Shown here: one piece after another, positions 16,455 through 25,796 of the stretch
How the letters are laid out: every line of letters begins with the position of its first letter
Numbering within the stretch: the first letter of the stretch is position 1
Assembly (NCBI GenBank): GCA_016788565.1
Contig: JAEUSP010000019.1
Span: 62,001-126,000 of the forward strand
Length of the DNA stretch: 64,000 nucleotides
Direction: 5' to 3'
Source of the DNA: Chlorobiota bacterium
GTDB lineage: Bacteria > Bacteroidota > Ignavibacteria > OLB7
Notes under the pieces: model-generated
Told to the model about the DNA's origin: nothing
The model's input: only the letters and a program-made list of their open reading frames with translations
The model's database searches: none
Program-made: the position numbers and the translations under genes

Positions 16455-17824
16455 TATCGAACGTTCCCTGTGGTGATCCCTTTTCCGCTGGTGGCGCGAA
16501 GCATCTCGGCATCGCGGTCGGCGGTCAGGCACAGGATTACCGCAGCGGTGCAGAACACCGGGCTGGTGATGCAGTGATGCCCGCTCCAGCTTCCATCTCC
16601 ATTCTGGATTTTCTCCAACCGCTCGTGCATTTTGTTGTTCCATTTCAGCCACTCTTCGCCGCCAGTCACCACCAACGATTCGCTGGAGAGCATGTAGCTT
16701 AGGAACTCTTCTCCACCATTATTTCCAAAACCGGAGAGCATCTGTTCATCGTCAAGTTTTTGCACGGCTGCGCGGTTCTGGTCGTAGGCGCGTGCCAACT
16801 GCGATGCCTGTTTGCGGTCAACGCCGGCCTTCATCAGGTTGTCCTCGGTTACGTCATCGCCGTCGCGTAGCTTCCCGGCCTGTTTTGCTGCAACCAGAAT
16901 GTCTTTTGCCTTCTTGCTCTCCTTTGCGGCTGCGCGTTGGCCGCTAGAGTTTGCGTACAGTTCAACCCCGGCTCCGGCATCGGCGCGGTACGATTTTGTG
17001 CTGGGGTCGTAGTTCCCTTTTTGATACTCGCGCGAGCGTTCCAACACGCTGTCGTTTACGGCGCGCCCGTTCTCTTGGGCAATCTCCAAGGCATTGTTGG
17101 CCATGGAGGATTGCAGCACCGGAGCCCATCCGCCGTGGTTCCAACTGCCGTCATTTTTTTGTGAGTTCTCGATCTTCCGCACGCATTTGTCCAATGCTTT
17201 TTCAACGCGGTTTTTTAGTGTTGGCTCGTCGGCCAATGTTGGCAGCACACGGCCAAAGAACTGGGCGCAGAGTGAGACATCCACGAACTCACCCAGCTTC
17301 CGTTGTGGCTGTGTTCCGGTAACGTCGCTGATGCGTGGGCCTTCTTCCTTGTAGATTTCGACGGTGGTCAACAGGTAATCAAGTGCGCGGCGCAGATTTT
17401 CGCTGTACTCACCCTTCAGTGGGTTGTAGCCTGCGCGAAGCAATGCCATAGCGGTAAATGCGGTGGTGCCGGGGTCAATCGTGACGGCGTGGGGGTCGCG
17501 TTGATCTTGCTTGGCGTAGCTTCCTGCGCCCCAACCTCCATCCTTGTGTTGTGCATCGGCCAGCCAGTGCAAGCCTTTTTGCATGAATGGATCAATAGTG
17601 CGTGGTGGAGTAATGGATGCACGATTGTTGGGATCGTTGTTGTGCGGCGAAGCAGTGCCGTGGATAGAGTGAACGCGAGCGGTGTTCGCAGAATCGTGAT
17701 CTCCAATGAAGGAGGTGATGCCGGCACCAAGCATTAATGTGCCAAGCGTAGCAAGCCCCGAAGCCCGAAGCATATTCAGCGGGTGGGTTGTGCGTTGTGT
17801 GCGGTGTTGATGATCCTTTTGCAT
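16454..17824 (-). CDS. Membrane-anchored squalene-cyclase/prenyltransferase-like repeat protein
   Basis: A 456-residue protein (an ATG 48 bp upstream would give 472). An N-terminal hydrophobic helix (LATLGTLMLGAGITSFIG) suggests export or anchoring. Three QW-type repeats are clear: ADAQHKDGGWGAGSY, ENSQKNDGSWNHGGW and EKIQNGDGSWSGHHC. The last is followed by the cysteine-rich inner helix SPVFCTAAVILCL. A Lys/Asp-rich helical insert (about residues 280-360) interrupts the toroid. No cyclase DxDD motif is seen. It is translationally coupled to the next gene, another toroid protein, so the two probably work together outside the cytoplasm. The substrate is unknown. Confidence 0.7.
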   Translation of the reverse strand: MQKDHQHRTQRTTHPLNMLRASGLATLGTLMLGAGITSFIGDHDSANTARVHSIHGTASPHNNDPNNRASITPPRTIDPFMQKGLHWLADAQHKDGGWGAGSYAKQDQRDPHAVTIDPGTTAFTAMALLRAGYNPLKGEYSENLRRALDYLLTTVEIYKEEGPRISDVTGTQPQRKLGEFVDVSLCAQFFGRVLPTLADEPTLKNRVEKALDKCVRKIENSQKNDGSWNHGGWAPVLQSSMANNALEIAQENGRAVNDSVLERSREYQKGNYDPSTKSYRADAGAGVELYANSSGQRAAAKESKKAKDILVAAKQAGKLRDGDDVTEDNLMKAGVDRKQASQLARAYDQNRAAVQKLDDEQMLSGFGNNGGEEFLSYMLSSESLVVTGGEEWLKWNNKMHERLEKIQNGDGSWSGHHCITSPVFCTAAVILCLTADRDAEMLRATSGKGITTGNVR

Positions 17825-18079
17825 GGTGTGATTACGGTTACGATGGAACATGAAGTAGTCAGTTGGGTGCAATGGCTTGCACCCTTTCCCGCTCCCCTAT
17901 TCTTGATTGCGGGGGGCTTTTCTTGATGTTCGTTGCGCAAGGAACAGGGGGATGACGGCGGTGGGATTTTGTTGTGACATGGGGTGAGGAGGGTTGTTGT
18001 CCAGCCGACAAAAAAAAACCAAATTGGAACTGCCATTTGTTGATTTCCCTGCTCATCATTCTACTTGGTAGGAGGCTCT

Positions 18080-20881
18080 ATGATCCGCGCATTTTTTGTG
18101 GCAGCAACGTTGATTCTGGTTGCTGTTATGGTAGGACGTGGTCAAGACGTTCAGTTATCACCAGAACCAGCCAGTTACTTGCTTGCGGCGGAGTTGCGTA
18201 TCCAATCCGCAGCAACTATTGGTGCTACAACATTAGTGGTGTGGGGAACTGCTGTTGCCAAACAACAAGCTGCAGGGGTGCAGGGCGTGCTACGATTCCA
18301 ACTGCTTCGCGATACCGTCCCGATTGGTTTGCAAAGAACACTGCATAACGCCGAAGCGATGCCTTACCAAGTAGTGCGAGTGCTTGATTTGCTGGATCGT
18401 TATTTGGTTGTCTGGAATGATCGGCGTGAATCGGATAGAGGGATTTACGCACAGATAGTAGATACTGCAGGCAATCTTGTGAGTGGCGAAGTAAAACTTG
18501 GCGACGGTGCGATTCAGGCCGATAGCTTGCTGTGGCGGCTGCGCTCTGCTACGGGATGGGTTGTGGTTTGGCAGGAATCATCTGCAGGTGGAAGTTTGCA
18601 GGAAATAAGGTTGGATGAACAGGGCAACGTAACAGGGAAGCCAACAATGCTGGCTGCAGGAGCATTTTGCCAGGGGCAGCAATTTTCTGCTATGCCTAAT
18701 TTGCTCTTGTTGAAGGATCAATCTGGGAGTGTGTCTGCTTTCTGGAGCGATAGCGGCACGGCTCCGCACCAATTGCCCTCAGATAATTTCAAAGGTTCAT
18801 ATTATTTAGATGCCGAGGGTTCATTGCTTGTGTTAAAGGATAGCACACTCTCATTCTACAATTCTTTTGCTGATACGATTCCTACAAAAAATCTTAGGCT
18901 ATCGTTTGGGCCAAACCTACTACGTGGCACACAAACAGTGATGAAAGATGACACTGGTGGGATCAGCGTTTTTTACATGCGTGAGCGGATACAACAGGTA
19001 GATGTTTCTTATACCAGCCACATCTACCGTCAAGTAATTCAGGGGGATACGCTCGGTAAAAAGGATACCATTGCCGTATTGAAATTTTTAGATTATACCA
19101 ACGGTGGACTTTCAGGATATAGAACCAAATTTGACATGGCAAGTATTAGCCAAGGATTTAATAACACAACCCTTGTAACGGTCAGATTTATTGAAGAGGA
19201 AATACAGAATTATATGCCGTATAGAAGGCTGCCTAAATTCGTGACGTTCGCGCACAGTAATGTCTTTATTGGCCCGTTTCAAAATTCTGCTTTGCCAAAC
19301 TCACTCCGTCGTTTGGGCATTAATGGGCCACCAACAGAGCGACGGAAATTTGACACTGTAAGTGCTGTGAGCCTCATAATATCGGGAAGGGAACACACAG
19401 TAACGGCGACAATAGCCGGGGATGCAATCAATACACCACAAGAATTCCCTAACGTGATGGAGCGTGAAGGAAAGCTATTGGTAACGTACAAGCAGCCAGA
19501 AGATAAAGCCCGCTACACCATTGGCGTGTGGAATACAGCAACACCATCGGCATTGCGTATGCTGCGGCCGCTGGATATTCCTGTGTATGATAATTCCCCG
19601 TCGGCTGCCGAAAACTACAGGTCAGAGGTCCGTGTGTTTAATGGAATGAACAACACCATACTTCAGAATTTTATTTATCAACGAAAAGAAACGCAAACTC
19701 ATGGACAGCCTACTACAATTAGCTATCAAGGGGAAGACCGCTACTACGTAGCTACCGATACAGGGTGGTGCTTAAGTATCAAGTTTGCACATGCTGCTTT
19801 TGAGATGGTGGGGATTCGCACAGATCGTTTATCAATGCATGGATTAGGGTTCCAGTTTGAACCTGAACAGAAATATATCTATGGCTGTGAAGTCTTAGGC
19901 TCGGATCCACCAGTGCCTGTTGATAGTGGCCGTTTTACGTATGCGATGAATAGCAAAGGAGAGGTGAAATGGAATATCCCCGATGCCCCAAAAAATTTAC
20001 GTTATGGGAGTTACGATAGTATGAACGCTATTATCCCAATAGCCGAAAAAGAATTTTTGGCGGTATATCCAGCCAGCCAGCAACGCCTGAATGATACTGC
20101 GGTGATAGCGCAATCGTTCCTTCCTCCGCTGAAGAGAGAAGTGGATTATCAGAGGTATTTAGGGCTTCGTAATAAGCGATACCTCCGTTATTATTCAACG
20201 CAATCGGCACCAAACACTTTATGGCTGGAGATATTCTCCCATAGTGGGAAATTGTTGGACTCTACCTCCCTACAATTCAATATCCCGGCATCGAAAATTG
20301 CTATCGCGCAAAACCCTACGGATCGTTCATTAGCATTGCTCTACGGTGGAGTAGGAGGAGCAAAACTAACATTGCTGAGTGAGCAACTTCGGGTGCAGCA
20401 GGATATGGATGCGGGTAATGTCTTACTGCAAAACTATCCCGTAAGTGCTACCCGCGATACCGTTGGGCTTGTAGCCGGCATGTTCCGCAACGACACCTTG
20501 TTTGTTGTGTGGGAGGACTTCCGAAACGGGAAACCGGATATCTACAGCACAGGATGGCAGGTTCCGAAAAATATGGTGGCTCCCATTCTGCCACCGCCTC
20601 CTGTAGTCATTTCTACAGGGCAGCCGATTGCCATCATCGCAGCTGCTCCGATTCCCTGCAACGACCAAATCATCATACAACACCAACTTGCCGAATCGGG
20701 TGTTGTGGTGTTCGACGTCTTGGATGAGTTGGGGAAAAACGTCAAGCAGATCACAAAAAAACTCCCTCAAGGTCTAAGCGAAAGTCAGTTGATGACCCAT
20801 GACTTGTTCCCAGGCATCTATGTGCTGAGGATCAGGAGTGAGCATGGAGAAGCAGTGACGCGGTTCCTTGTGGTGAGATAA
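18080..20881 (+). CDS. Large secreted protein with T9SS-type C-terminal domain
   Basis: A 933-residue protein. The start is the ATG at 18080, preceded by an ideal TAGGAGG. The signal peptide is FFVAATLILVAVMVGRGQ. The body has propeller-like strands such as YLVVWNDRRESDRGIYAQIV near residue 120 and FVVWEDFRNGKPDIYS near the end, so part of it may be a beta-propeller; much is unrecognised. The last 80 residues form a T9SS type A-like sorting domain: AAPIPCNDQIIIQHQL, VFDVLDELGKNV and LFPGIYVLRIRSEHG. It should cross the outer membrane by T9SS. The gene is AT-richer than its neighbours and lies opposite the toroid pair. Confidence 0.82.
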   Translation: MIRAFFVAATLILVAVMVGRGQDVQLSPEPASYLLAAELRIQSAATIGATTLVVWGTAVAKQQAAGVQGVLRFQLLRDTVPIGLQRTLHNAEAMPYQVVRVLDLLDRYLVVWNDRRESDRGIYAQIVDTAGNLVSGEVKLGDGAIQADSLLWRLRSATGWVVVWQESSAGGSLQEIRLDEQGNVTGKPTMLAAGAFCQGQQFSAMPNLLLLKDQSGSVSAFWSDSGTAPHQLPSDNFKGSYYLDAEGSLLVLKDSTLSFYNSFADTIPTKNLRLSFGPNLLRGTQTVMKDDTGGISVFYMRERIQQVDVSYTSHIYRQVIQGDTLGKKDTIAVLKFLDYTNGGLSGYRTKFDMASISQGFNNTTLVTVRFIEEEIQNYMPYRRLPKFVTFAHSNVFIGPFQNSALPNSLRRLGINGPPTERRKFDTVSAVSLIISGREHTVTATIAGDAINTPQEFPNVMEREGKLLVTYKQPEDKARYTIGVWNTATPSALRMLRPLDIPVYDNSPSAAENYRSEVRVFNGMNNTILQNFIYQRKETQTHGQPTTISYQGEDRYYVATDTGWCLSIKFAHAAFEMVGIRTDRLSMHGLGFQFEPEQKYIYGCEVLGSDPPVPVDSGRFTYAMNSKGEVKWNIPDAPKNLRYGSYDSMNAIIPIAEKEFLAVYPASQQRLNDTAVIAQSFLPPLKREVDYQRYLGLRNKRYLRYYSTQSAPNTLWLEIFSHSGKLLDSTSLQFNIPASKIAIAQNPTDRSLALLYGGVGGAKLTLLSEQLRVQQDMDAGNVLLQNYPVSATRDTVGLVAGMFRNDTLFVVWEDFRNGKPDIYSTGWQVPKNMVAPILPPPPVVISTGQPIAIIAAAPIPCNDQIIIQHQLAESGVVVFDVLDELGKNVKQITKKLPQGLSESQLMTHDLFPGIYVLRIRSEHGEAVTRFLVVR

Positions 20882-20921
20882 CCTTGAATCGGCAATTTGC
20901 CAGATGATCTTGCTTGGCTGC

Positions 20922-20952
20922 TTTGCTACTCGGAGGCTCGGTTTATACTTTG
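20922..20952 (+). promoter_or_regulatory. Promoter for the small lipoprotein gene (Bacteroidota-like)
   Basis: TTTG (20922-20925), 18 bp, then TATACTTTG (20944-20952) resembles the Bacteroidota -33 TTTG / -7 TAnnTTTG promoter. It lies 60 bp before the lipoprotein ATG and after the stop of the preceding gene. Confidence 0.55.
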
Positions 20953-21011
20953 CACGCTAACTTTTGATGAGCCAACATCATCAACCTCCATTTTACACAG
21001 AAGAGAGACCA

Positions 21012-21590
21012 ATGAAACACCTTCGGAACGGAACCCTTGCCACTGCACTGGCAGCAACACTGGTAGCGACCCTGCTTGCCGCTTGCAGCGATGACCCCAG
21101 CACCGGCCCAGATGCGCCGGAACATGAAGAACCAAACAAGGTGGTGGTGAAGCTGACCAATACGGCCAACGCAAGCGATACTGTCACGGCAACATTCTTC
21201 GATGCAGATGGCGACGGAGGCGACACCCCCACGATTGACACACTGCGGCTTACCAACAATGCCAGCTACAGCGGGACAGTTCGGCTGTATCACCAACACG
21301 GATCAAGCAGCGAAGAGCTAACGGCGGACGTTGAGCGGTTGAAAGATGAGCATCAGTTTTTCTACTCAGCCAAGGATGGGATTGCCGGGCGGTTGTTCAT
21401 CACACCCACCGACAAGGATTCCAAAAACTTGCCAGTTGGGTTACGGTTTACGGCCGTGGTGGGCAACGGCGCGCCAACAACCGGAACGCTGAATGTGGTG
21501 CTGGGGCATTTCGATGAAGTGGTGAAAGATGGGATCGCACGCAGCCCAGAATCGGATGTCAGTGTTGATTTCCCGGTGGTGGTGAAGTAA
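21012..21590 (+). CDS. Putative lipoprotein
   Basis: A 192-residue protein whose start at 21012 gives a lipoprotein signal (ALAATLVATLLAACSDD) with lipobox LLAAC. The rest is beta-rich: VVVKLTNTANASDTVTATFF, then an Asp/Gly-rich DADGDGGDTPTID, then strands ending VDFPVVVK. No family is recognised. A typical Bacteroidota-like promoter precedes it, so it is probably a single-gene unit. It is likely tethered to a membrane facing the periplasm or surface. Confidence 0.75.
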   Translation: MKHLRNGTLATALAATLVATLLAACSDDPSTGPDAPEHEEPNKVVVKLTNTANASDTVTATFFDADGDGGDTPTIDTLRLTNNASYSGTVRLYHQHGSSSEELTADVERLKDEHQFFYSAKDGIAGRLFITPTDKDSKNLPVGLRFTAVVGNGAPTTGTLNVVLGHFDEVVKDGIARSPESDVSVDFPVVVK

Positions 21591-21622
21591 CGCTTACTCA
21601 GCTTCTGCCCAGGAACGTTAAT

Positions 21623-21671
21623 CTTGCCGCAAGCCTTGCACCTGCTATTCAGGTTGTGAGGTTGCGGCAAG
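21623..21671. terminator. Inverted repeat between convergent genes (possible bidirectional terminator)
   Basis: CTTGCCGCAA (21623-21632) and TTGCGGCAAG (21662-21671) are perfect 10-bp arms. Inner CCTG/CAGG could extend the hairpin. The right arm lies inside the end of the DUF454 gene. A T-rich stretch follows on the plus strand only, so it mainly suits the lipoprotein gene. Confidence 0.5.
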
Positions 21672-22061
21672 TTCTGTTTCGGTGTTTGGCGTTTCCAGCC
21701 GCAGTGTTTTCATCCGCAGAAGGTAGGTTGTGGTGCAGGTTGCGGTGCAGATCAGCGCAACGGTTGCCATCCACCGGCCAATGGTGTAGATCGAGAAGCC
21801 GATGGAAATCCAGAGCACGGCAATCGTAATCACTTTTCCCCGCATCGGCATCCCGCGCCGCTCCTTGATATTCCGGATGTACGGGCCAAGATGACGGTGG
21901 TTCATCAGCCAATCATGCAGCCGCTTCGAGCCACGGATGTAGCAAGCCGAAGCAAGCAACAAGAACGGAGTAGTGGGAACCAACGGCAGAAAAATTCCAG
22001 CCACACCCAGCCCCACAAAAAGGGTACCGAGAACGTTGTAAAGGATTTTGATCGGGGTCAT
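21645..22061 (-). CDS. DUF454 (YbaN-like) inner-membrane protein
   Basis: A 138-residue membrane protein with the DUF454 signature VGLGVAGIFLPLVPTTPFLL near the N-terminus. This is followed by ACYIRGSKRLHDWLMNHRHL and GPYIRNIKERRGMP, then two further hydrophobic segments. Family members are small inner-membrane proteins of unknown function, sometimes named YbaN. A minus-strand TATCTTG at 22070-22076 lies very close to the start. It is convergent with the lipoprotein gene. Confidence 0.88.
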   Translation of the reverse strand: MTPIKILYNVLGTLFVGLGVAGIFLPLVPTTPFLLLASACYIRGSKRLHDWLMNHRHLGPYIRNIKERRGMPMRGKVITIAVLWISIGFSIYTIGRWMATVALICTATCTTTYLLRMKTLRLETPNTETELAATSQPE

Positions 22062-22106
22062 AACGACTACAAGATAACACCATCCCTCCCCGGTGAATAG
22101 CCCAAT

Positions 22107-24512
22107 TTATTTCACCCCATCATCAAACACCATCCCTTTATTCCCCTTCACCACCACTGTGCCGGGCCGAACTCGAGGCTCCACGTAGTAATCATCCCCG
22201 CGCCCCATATCCAACAGCAGTCCCAGCGAGCCATGCTTTCGTGGGCGGTTGAAATTTCCCCCGCCCTGGCTGTTGGTGGTGTCGCTAATCCTGATGTAGT
22301 ATTGGTCATCCCCCTGGTAGTCCAGCAGCCACGCAAACGAGACGTTCAGTGCCGATCCTTGGCTGGTGGTGGAGCCTCGGTAGGTGTCGTTTCCGGCGCG
22401 GTCTTCCAAGCAACCGCTGGACCAGTCGTGGGCGTTCCCTTGCTCAAGGCCGTGATAGGCATCGTACATGTCGTCGCCGGCATCATCCAGCAGCGCGCCA
22501 AAGGAAAGGTGAATGCCGCTCCCTTGCGAATACTGCCCAGCGGTGTAGCGGTCGTAGCCCTGGGCATCGTGAAGAATGCCAAGCGCGTACCAGTAGCTTC
22601 CCCCCTGGCTGAAAAAATCGCTGGCATACAGGTCGTTCCCCTGGCGGTCGCTAAGCAGGCCGATCCCGCCATCGGTTCCAACGCCGGTGGTCCAGGGGCG
22701 CATTCCGTAGCCGAACCCCTGCGACATCGCCAAATGTGCCCGCCCGGGATAGCGCGAGTCGGGAATTTTCCAGCCAGCGCGGTAGCTGTCGTTTCCGTCG
22801 GCTTCCAGAATTGCTCCGTATCCGCGTGCGTAACCGAAGGCTTGCGAGAAAACCTCTGCAGAGTATTGATCGGCCCCGCCCCCTTCCCAAATTATTCCGG
22901 CCCCCAAAAATCCCGCCCCTTGCGAACACCACCGTGCAGTGTACACGTCATCCCCAGCAAAGTCGGCCAGGATGCCAACCCCCAGCAGCCCCGCCCCTTG
23001 CGAGAACATTCCGGCGCGGTAGGTGTCGTTCCCTTCAATGTCCACCAGCATATCCACGGCCCCAATTCCGGCGGCTTGCCCGGTGGTGTTGCTTTGGTAC
23101 AGGTCGTTCCCCTTCACATCAATCAGCAATCGGAAGGAGCCAACGGTGGCTGGGGGAAGCTGATAAACATCATCCCCCCCAACATCCATGATGAACGCAA
23201 ACGTGCCGTTGTAGCGGTTTGGCCCCGGCCCGCCAATCACGCAGCGGCCTTGCGGCGTAATCCATTCGCGAATTACCACCCCGGTTACTCCATCGGTGAT
23301 TTGTTTGGTGGAGTTTGTCGGGATTGTGGCCGCCGTCCGCCGAATCCATCCGGTGTCGGCCAGCGCGGCCAGCATCTGCGCGGCGGTGAAAAGTGCGGCC
23401 ATATCTACGTTGTCTGATTCGGCAAACAGTGTGGCCATGCGCGATTCCTGTTCGTTGCGTGCTTTGCGGCGGCGGGTGCGGTCGGCGATGGAGTCCAGCA
23501 AGGTTTCCCAGTCGTGCTCAATATCCAGAATCCGCATCAGCCGCGTGGTCAGCGAATCAAGGTTGCTGCGGACGGGCAAGTAGGCCTTGTCCAACTGCGC
23601 TTGCACCGCTGCAAAGCCATCGGCAATGTTCTCCAAACTGGCTGGCCGCACGCCGGTTGGCGAACCAAGCCGAAGGTCCAGCGCGTGGCCGGCAGCCCAC
23701 AACGCCCCGGCAACTCCATCTGCCCCAAAGGAACTCCACGCTTCTTCCGACAAATACCGTGAGTAGGCCGCCAGCCGTGTGGGGTGGTTGTGCAAGTAGG
23801 TGACGGCGTTCAATCGCCACGGGTTCGGGCGGCCAGCAAACGGGACGGTGCAAAAATCTTGGTCGCTAATCACCCGCATCTGCTTCTTGATCGTATCGCT
23901 CCAGCCAGTAAGCTGCTGTTCGGCTAAGGCTTGTGCCAACCAACTCTGCTGCGTTGCCGGAAACACCGGCCGCCCGTTGAATGTTGGTTCCAGAAATGGC
24001 ATTGGTGTTCGGATTGCCGCTGCCAGCCGGATTGGGATTTCCCTCACCACTCCATCCCGCAGAATGCTGAACCACGCCGTATCCCCCTGCTGCATATCGC
24101 GGGCGGTGATGGCCATGTATTCATCCCCCTGGTACAGGCTATCGCCGATTGGTTTGCCGTTCATTGATAGAAGAATATCGCCGATAAAAATCCCCGATTC
24201 ATCGGCTGGCCAGTGGGGCATCAGGTGCCAAACCTTGAACCCTGTTGCTGCGGCCGGGAAGCCTGCCAACCCCTTTGCGGTGTCGGTAGGAACTTGGCTG
24301 CTGTAGATGCCAAGCCGTGGGCGAAGCGGGTCGGGGGTGGCGGGCCACTCAAACGTTGGAAGATCAACAATCCGTAGGCTTTCGCGAATCAGTGAATCCA
24401 AGCGCAAGGGTTGGGCGGTGCTGGGGGTGATGCAGCAGAAGAGGATGAACCACAGAGGCACAGAGATCACAGAGGAAGAAAGTGAAAGGGAGCGCGGAAA
24501 TTGGATGCTCAT
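22107..24512 (-). CDS. Exported PDZ protein with about 12 GNDxY/SQG repeats
   Basis: An 801-residue protein starting at the ATG at 24512, with a signal peptide (SVISVPLWFILFCCITPSTA). A PDZ-like domain follows (about residues 60-165; GFKVWHLMPHWPADESGIFI, GDILLSMNGKPIGD), then a helical middle region. The last 365 or so residues are about 12 repeats of roughly 26-28 residues built on G-[ND]-D-x-Y, often followed by SQG and a glycine-rich LLxDxxG strand: EGNDTYRAGMFSQGAG, AGDDVYTARWCSQGAG, QGNDLYASDFFSQGG. The repeats resemble a beta-solenoid but match no family I can name. Regular Asp placement may bind calcium. The function is unknown. Confidence 0.75.
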   Translation of the reverse strand: MSIQFPRSLSLSSSVISVPLWFILFCCITPSTAQPLRLDSLIRESLRIVDLPTFEWPATPDPLRPRLGIYSSQVPTDTAKGLAGFPAAATGFKVWHLMPHWPADESGIFIGDILLSMNGKPIGDSLYQGDEYMAITARDMQQGDTAWFSILRDGVVREIPIRLAAAIRTPMPFLEPTFNGRPVFPATQQSWLAQALAEQQLTGWSDTIKKQMRVISDQDFCTVPFAGRPNPWRLNAVTYLHNHPTRLAAYSRYLSEEAWSSFGADGVAGALWAAGHALDLRLGSPTGVRPASLENIADGFAAVQAQLDKAYLPVRSNLDSLTTRLMRILDIEHDWETLLDSIADRTRRRKARNEQESRMATLFAESDNVDMAALFTAAQMLAALADTGWIRRTAATIPTNSTKQITDGVTGVVIREWITPQGRCVIGGPGPNRYNGTFAFIMDVGGDDVYQLPPATVGSFRLLIDVKGNDLYQSNTTGQAAGIGAVDMLVDIEGNDTYRAGMFSQGAGLLGVGILADFAGDDVYTARWCSQGAGFLGAGIIWEGGGADQYSAEVFSQAFGYARGYGAILEADGNDSYRAGWKIPDSRYPGRAHLAMSQGFGYGMRPWTTGVGTDGGIGLLSDRQGNDLYASDFFSQGGSYWYALGILHDAQGYDRYTAGQYSQGSGIHLSFGALLDDAGDDMYDAYHGLEQGNAHDWSSGCLEDRAGNDTYRGSTTSQGSALNVSFAWLLDYQGDDQYYIRISDTTNSQGGGNFNRPRKHGSLGLLLDMGRGDDYYVEPRVRPGTVVVKGNKGMVFDDGVK
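24448..24480 (+). repeat. Dispersed repeat AACCACAGAG..., copy B
   Basis: AACCACAGAGGCACAGAG followed by a third ACAGAG unit. It aligns with the minus-strand copy at 11590-11619, with most positions identical. Here it lies within the N-terminal (signal peptide) coding part of the PDZ protein on the opposite strand. Confidence 0.6.
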
Positions 24513-24678
24513 GGCTGCGTTGCTGGTTTGCGTTGGAAGGGGGGGCAATATATCGCCCGCAAGATTACCGCTTGCAACGGCAGATTGGCCGGGGAGGTGT
24601 GAGAAGGGTTTTGTAAGTTCGCCCACAAAACGCTGGATAGCTTCCTACTCAATCCGCATCAACACACCGCATCAACCA

Positions 24679-25782
24679 ATGACCGAAACTTCGCTGAAAC
24701 GCACAGCTTTCTACGACCTCCATCTGGCTGCCGGAGCCAAAATTGTTCCCTTCGCCGGGTTTGAGATGCCGGTGTCGTATCGGGGAATTGTTGCCGAGCA
24801 CACCGCCGTTCGCCAGCGGGTTGGGGTGTTCGATGTCTCCCACATGGGTGAGGTTCTGGTGACAGGGCCAAACGCCTTGGACTTTGTGCAAAAAATCACC
24901 GTCAACGATGCCGCGACGCTAACCGTTGGCCAAGCTCAGTACAGCGCAATGTGCCGCCCCGGTGGCGGCATTGTGGATGACCTTCTGGTCTATTTCCGTG
25001 GCCCAGAACACTACCTGCTGGTGATTAACGGGGCCAACATTGATAAAGACTTCGCGTGGATGCAGCAGAACGCCATCGAAGGAGCAACGCTGGTGAACGC
25101 TTCTGACGATTACTCACTTCTTGCAGTCCAAGGGCCGAAGTCGCTGGAAACCTTGCAGAAGCTGACCACCACCGACCTGAGCGCGATTGAATACTACCAC
25201 TTTGCCGAAGGGGAAATCGCTGGCGTGCCGGCAATCATTTCCCGAACCGGATACACTGGCGAACTTGGGTTTGAACTCTATTTCAGCAGCAACCGCCAGC
25301 CCAGCGAAACTGTCTGGAATGCGGTGATGGAAGCGGGCGCAGAGTTCGGTATCGAGCCAACCGGCTTGGGCGCGCGCGACACGTTGCGGCTGGAGATGGG
25401 CTTCTGCCTGTACGGCAACGACATCACCGACGACACCAACACGATTGAGGCCGGTTTGGGCTGGATCACAAAGCTGGAGAAAGGTGAGTTCAACGGGCGG
25501 GAAGCCCTGGCGGCGGTGAAGGCCGCAAAGCCATCGCGGAAGTTGGTGGCGTTCCTGATGAGCGAGCGGGGGATACCGCGCCAGCACTACAAAATCGCTG
25601 CCGAAGGGCGCGAAGTTGGCGAAGTCACCAGCGGTACGTCGTCGCCCATGTTGGGGCAAGGAATTGGGATGGGGTATGTTGAGTCCGGGTTTGCAAAAAC
25701 CGGAACGGAAATCGCCATCGTCATTCGCGACAAACAAATTCCCGCAACGATTGTGAAGCTCCCGTTTGTGAAAAAAGGGTGA
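24679..25782 (+). CDS. gcvT: Glycine cleavage system T protein (aminomethyltransferase)
   Basis: A 367-residue GcvT. It transfers the aminomethyl carbon from the lipoyl H protein to tetrahydrofolate, releasing ammonia. Signatures: KRTAFYDLHLAAGAKIVPFA, VFDVSHMGEVLVTG, QYSAMCRPGGGIVDDLLVY, ISRTGYTGELGFELYF, ARDTLRLEMGFCLYGNDI and VGEVTSGTSSPMLGQGIGMG. The ATG at 24679 places these at normal distances; the open frame extends 372 bp further upstream but is not conserved-looking. TAAGTTCG at 24614-24621 may be its -7 element. A hairpin terminator follows. Other gcv genes are not in this window. Confidence 0.97.
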   Translation: MTETSLKRTAFYDLHLAAGAKIVPFAGFEMPVSYRGIVAEHTAVRQRVGVFDVSHMGEVLVTGPNALDFVQKITVNDAATLTVGQAQYSAMCRPGGGIVDDLLVYFRGPEHYLLVINGANIDKDFAWMQQNAIEGATLVNASDDYSLLAVQGPKSLETLQKLTTTDLSAIEYYHFAEGEIAGVPAIISRTGYTGELGFELYFSSNRQPSETVWNAVMEAGAEFGIEPTGLGARDTLRLEMGFCLYGNDITDDTNTIEAGLGWITKLEKGEFNGREALAAVKAAKPSRKLVAFLMSERGIPRQHYKIAAEGREVGEVTSGTSSPMLGQGIGMGYVESGFAKTGTEIAIVIRDKQIPATIVKLPFVKKG

Positions 25783-25796
25783 TGCTGACATTGCAG

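Noticed and set aside
22233-23417. 394-codon plus-strand frame opposite the PDZ repeat protein
   Set aside because: It mirrors the minus-strand repeats; the frame on the minus strand has a signal peptide, PDZ domain and repeats, so this one is a shadow.
24513-24678. Possible glycine riboswitch upstream of gcvT
   Set aside because: The GC-rich leader has short hairpins, but no recognisable tandem glycine aptamer core could be found by eye.
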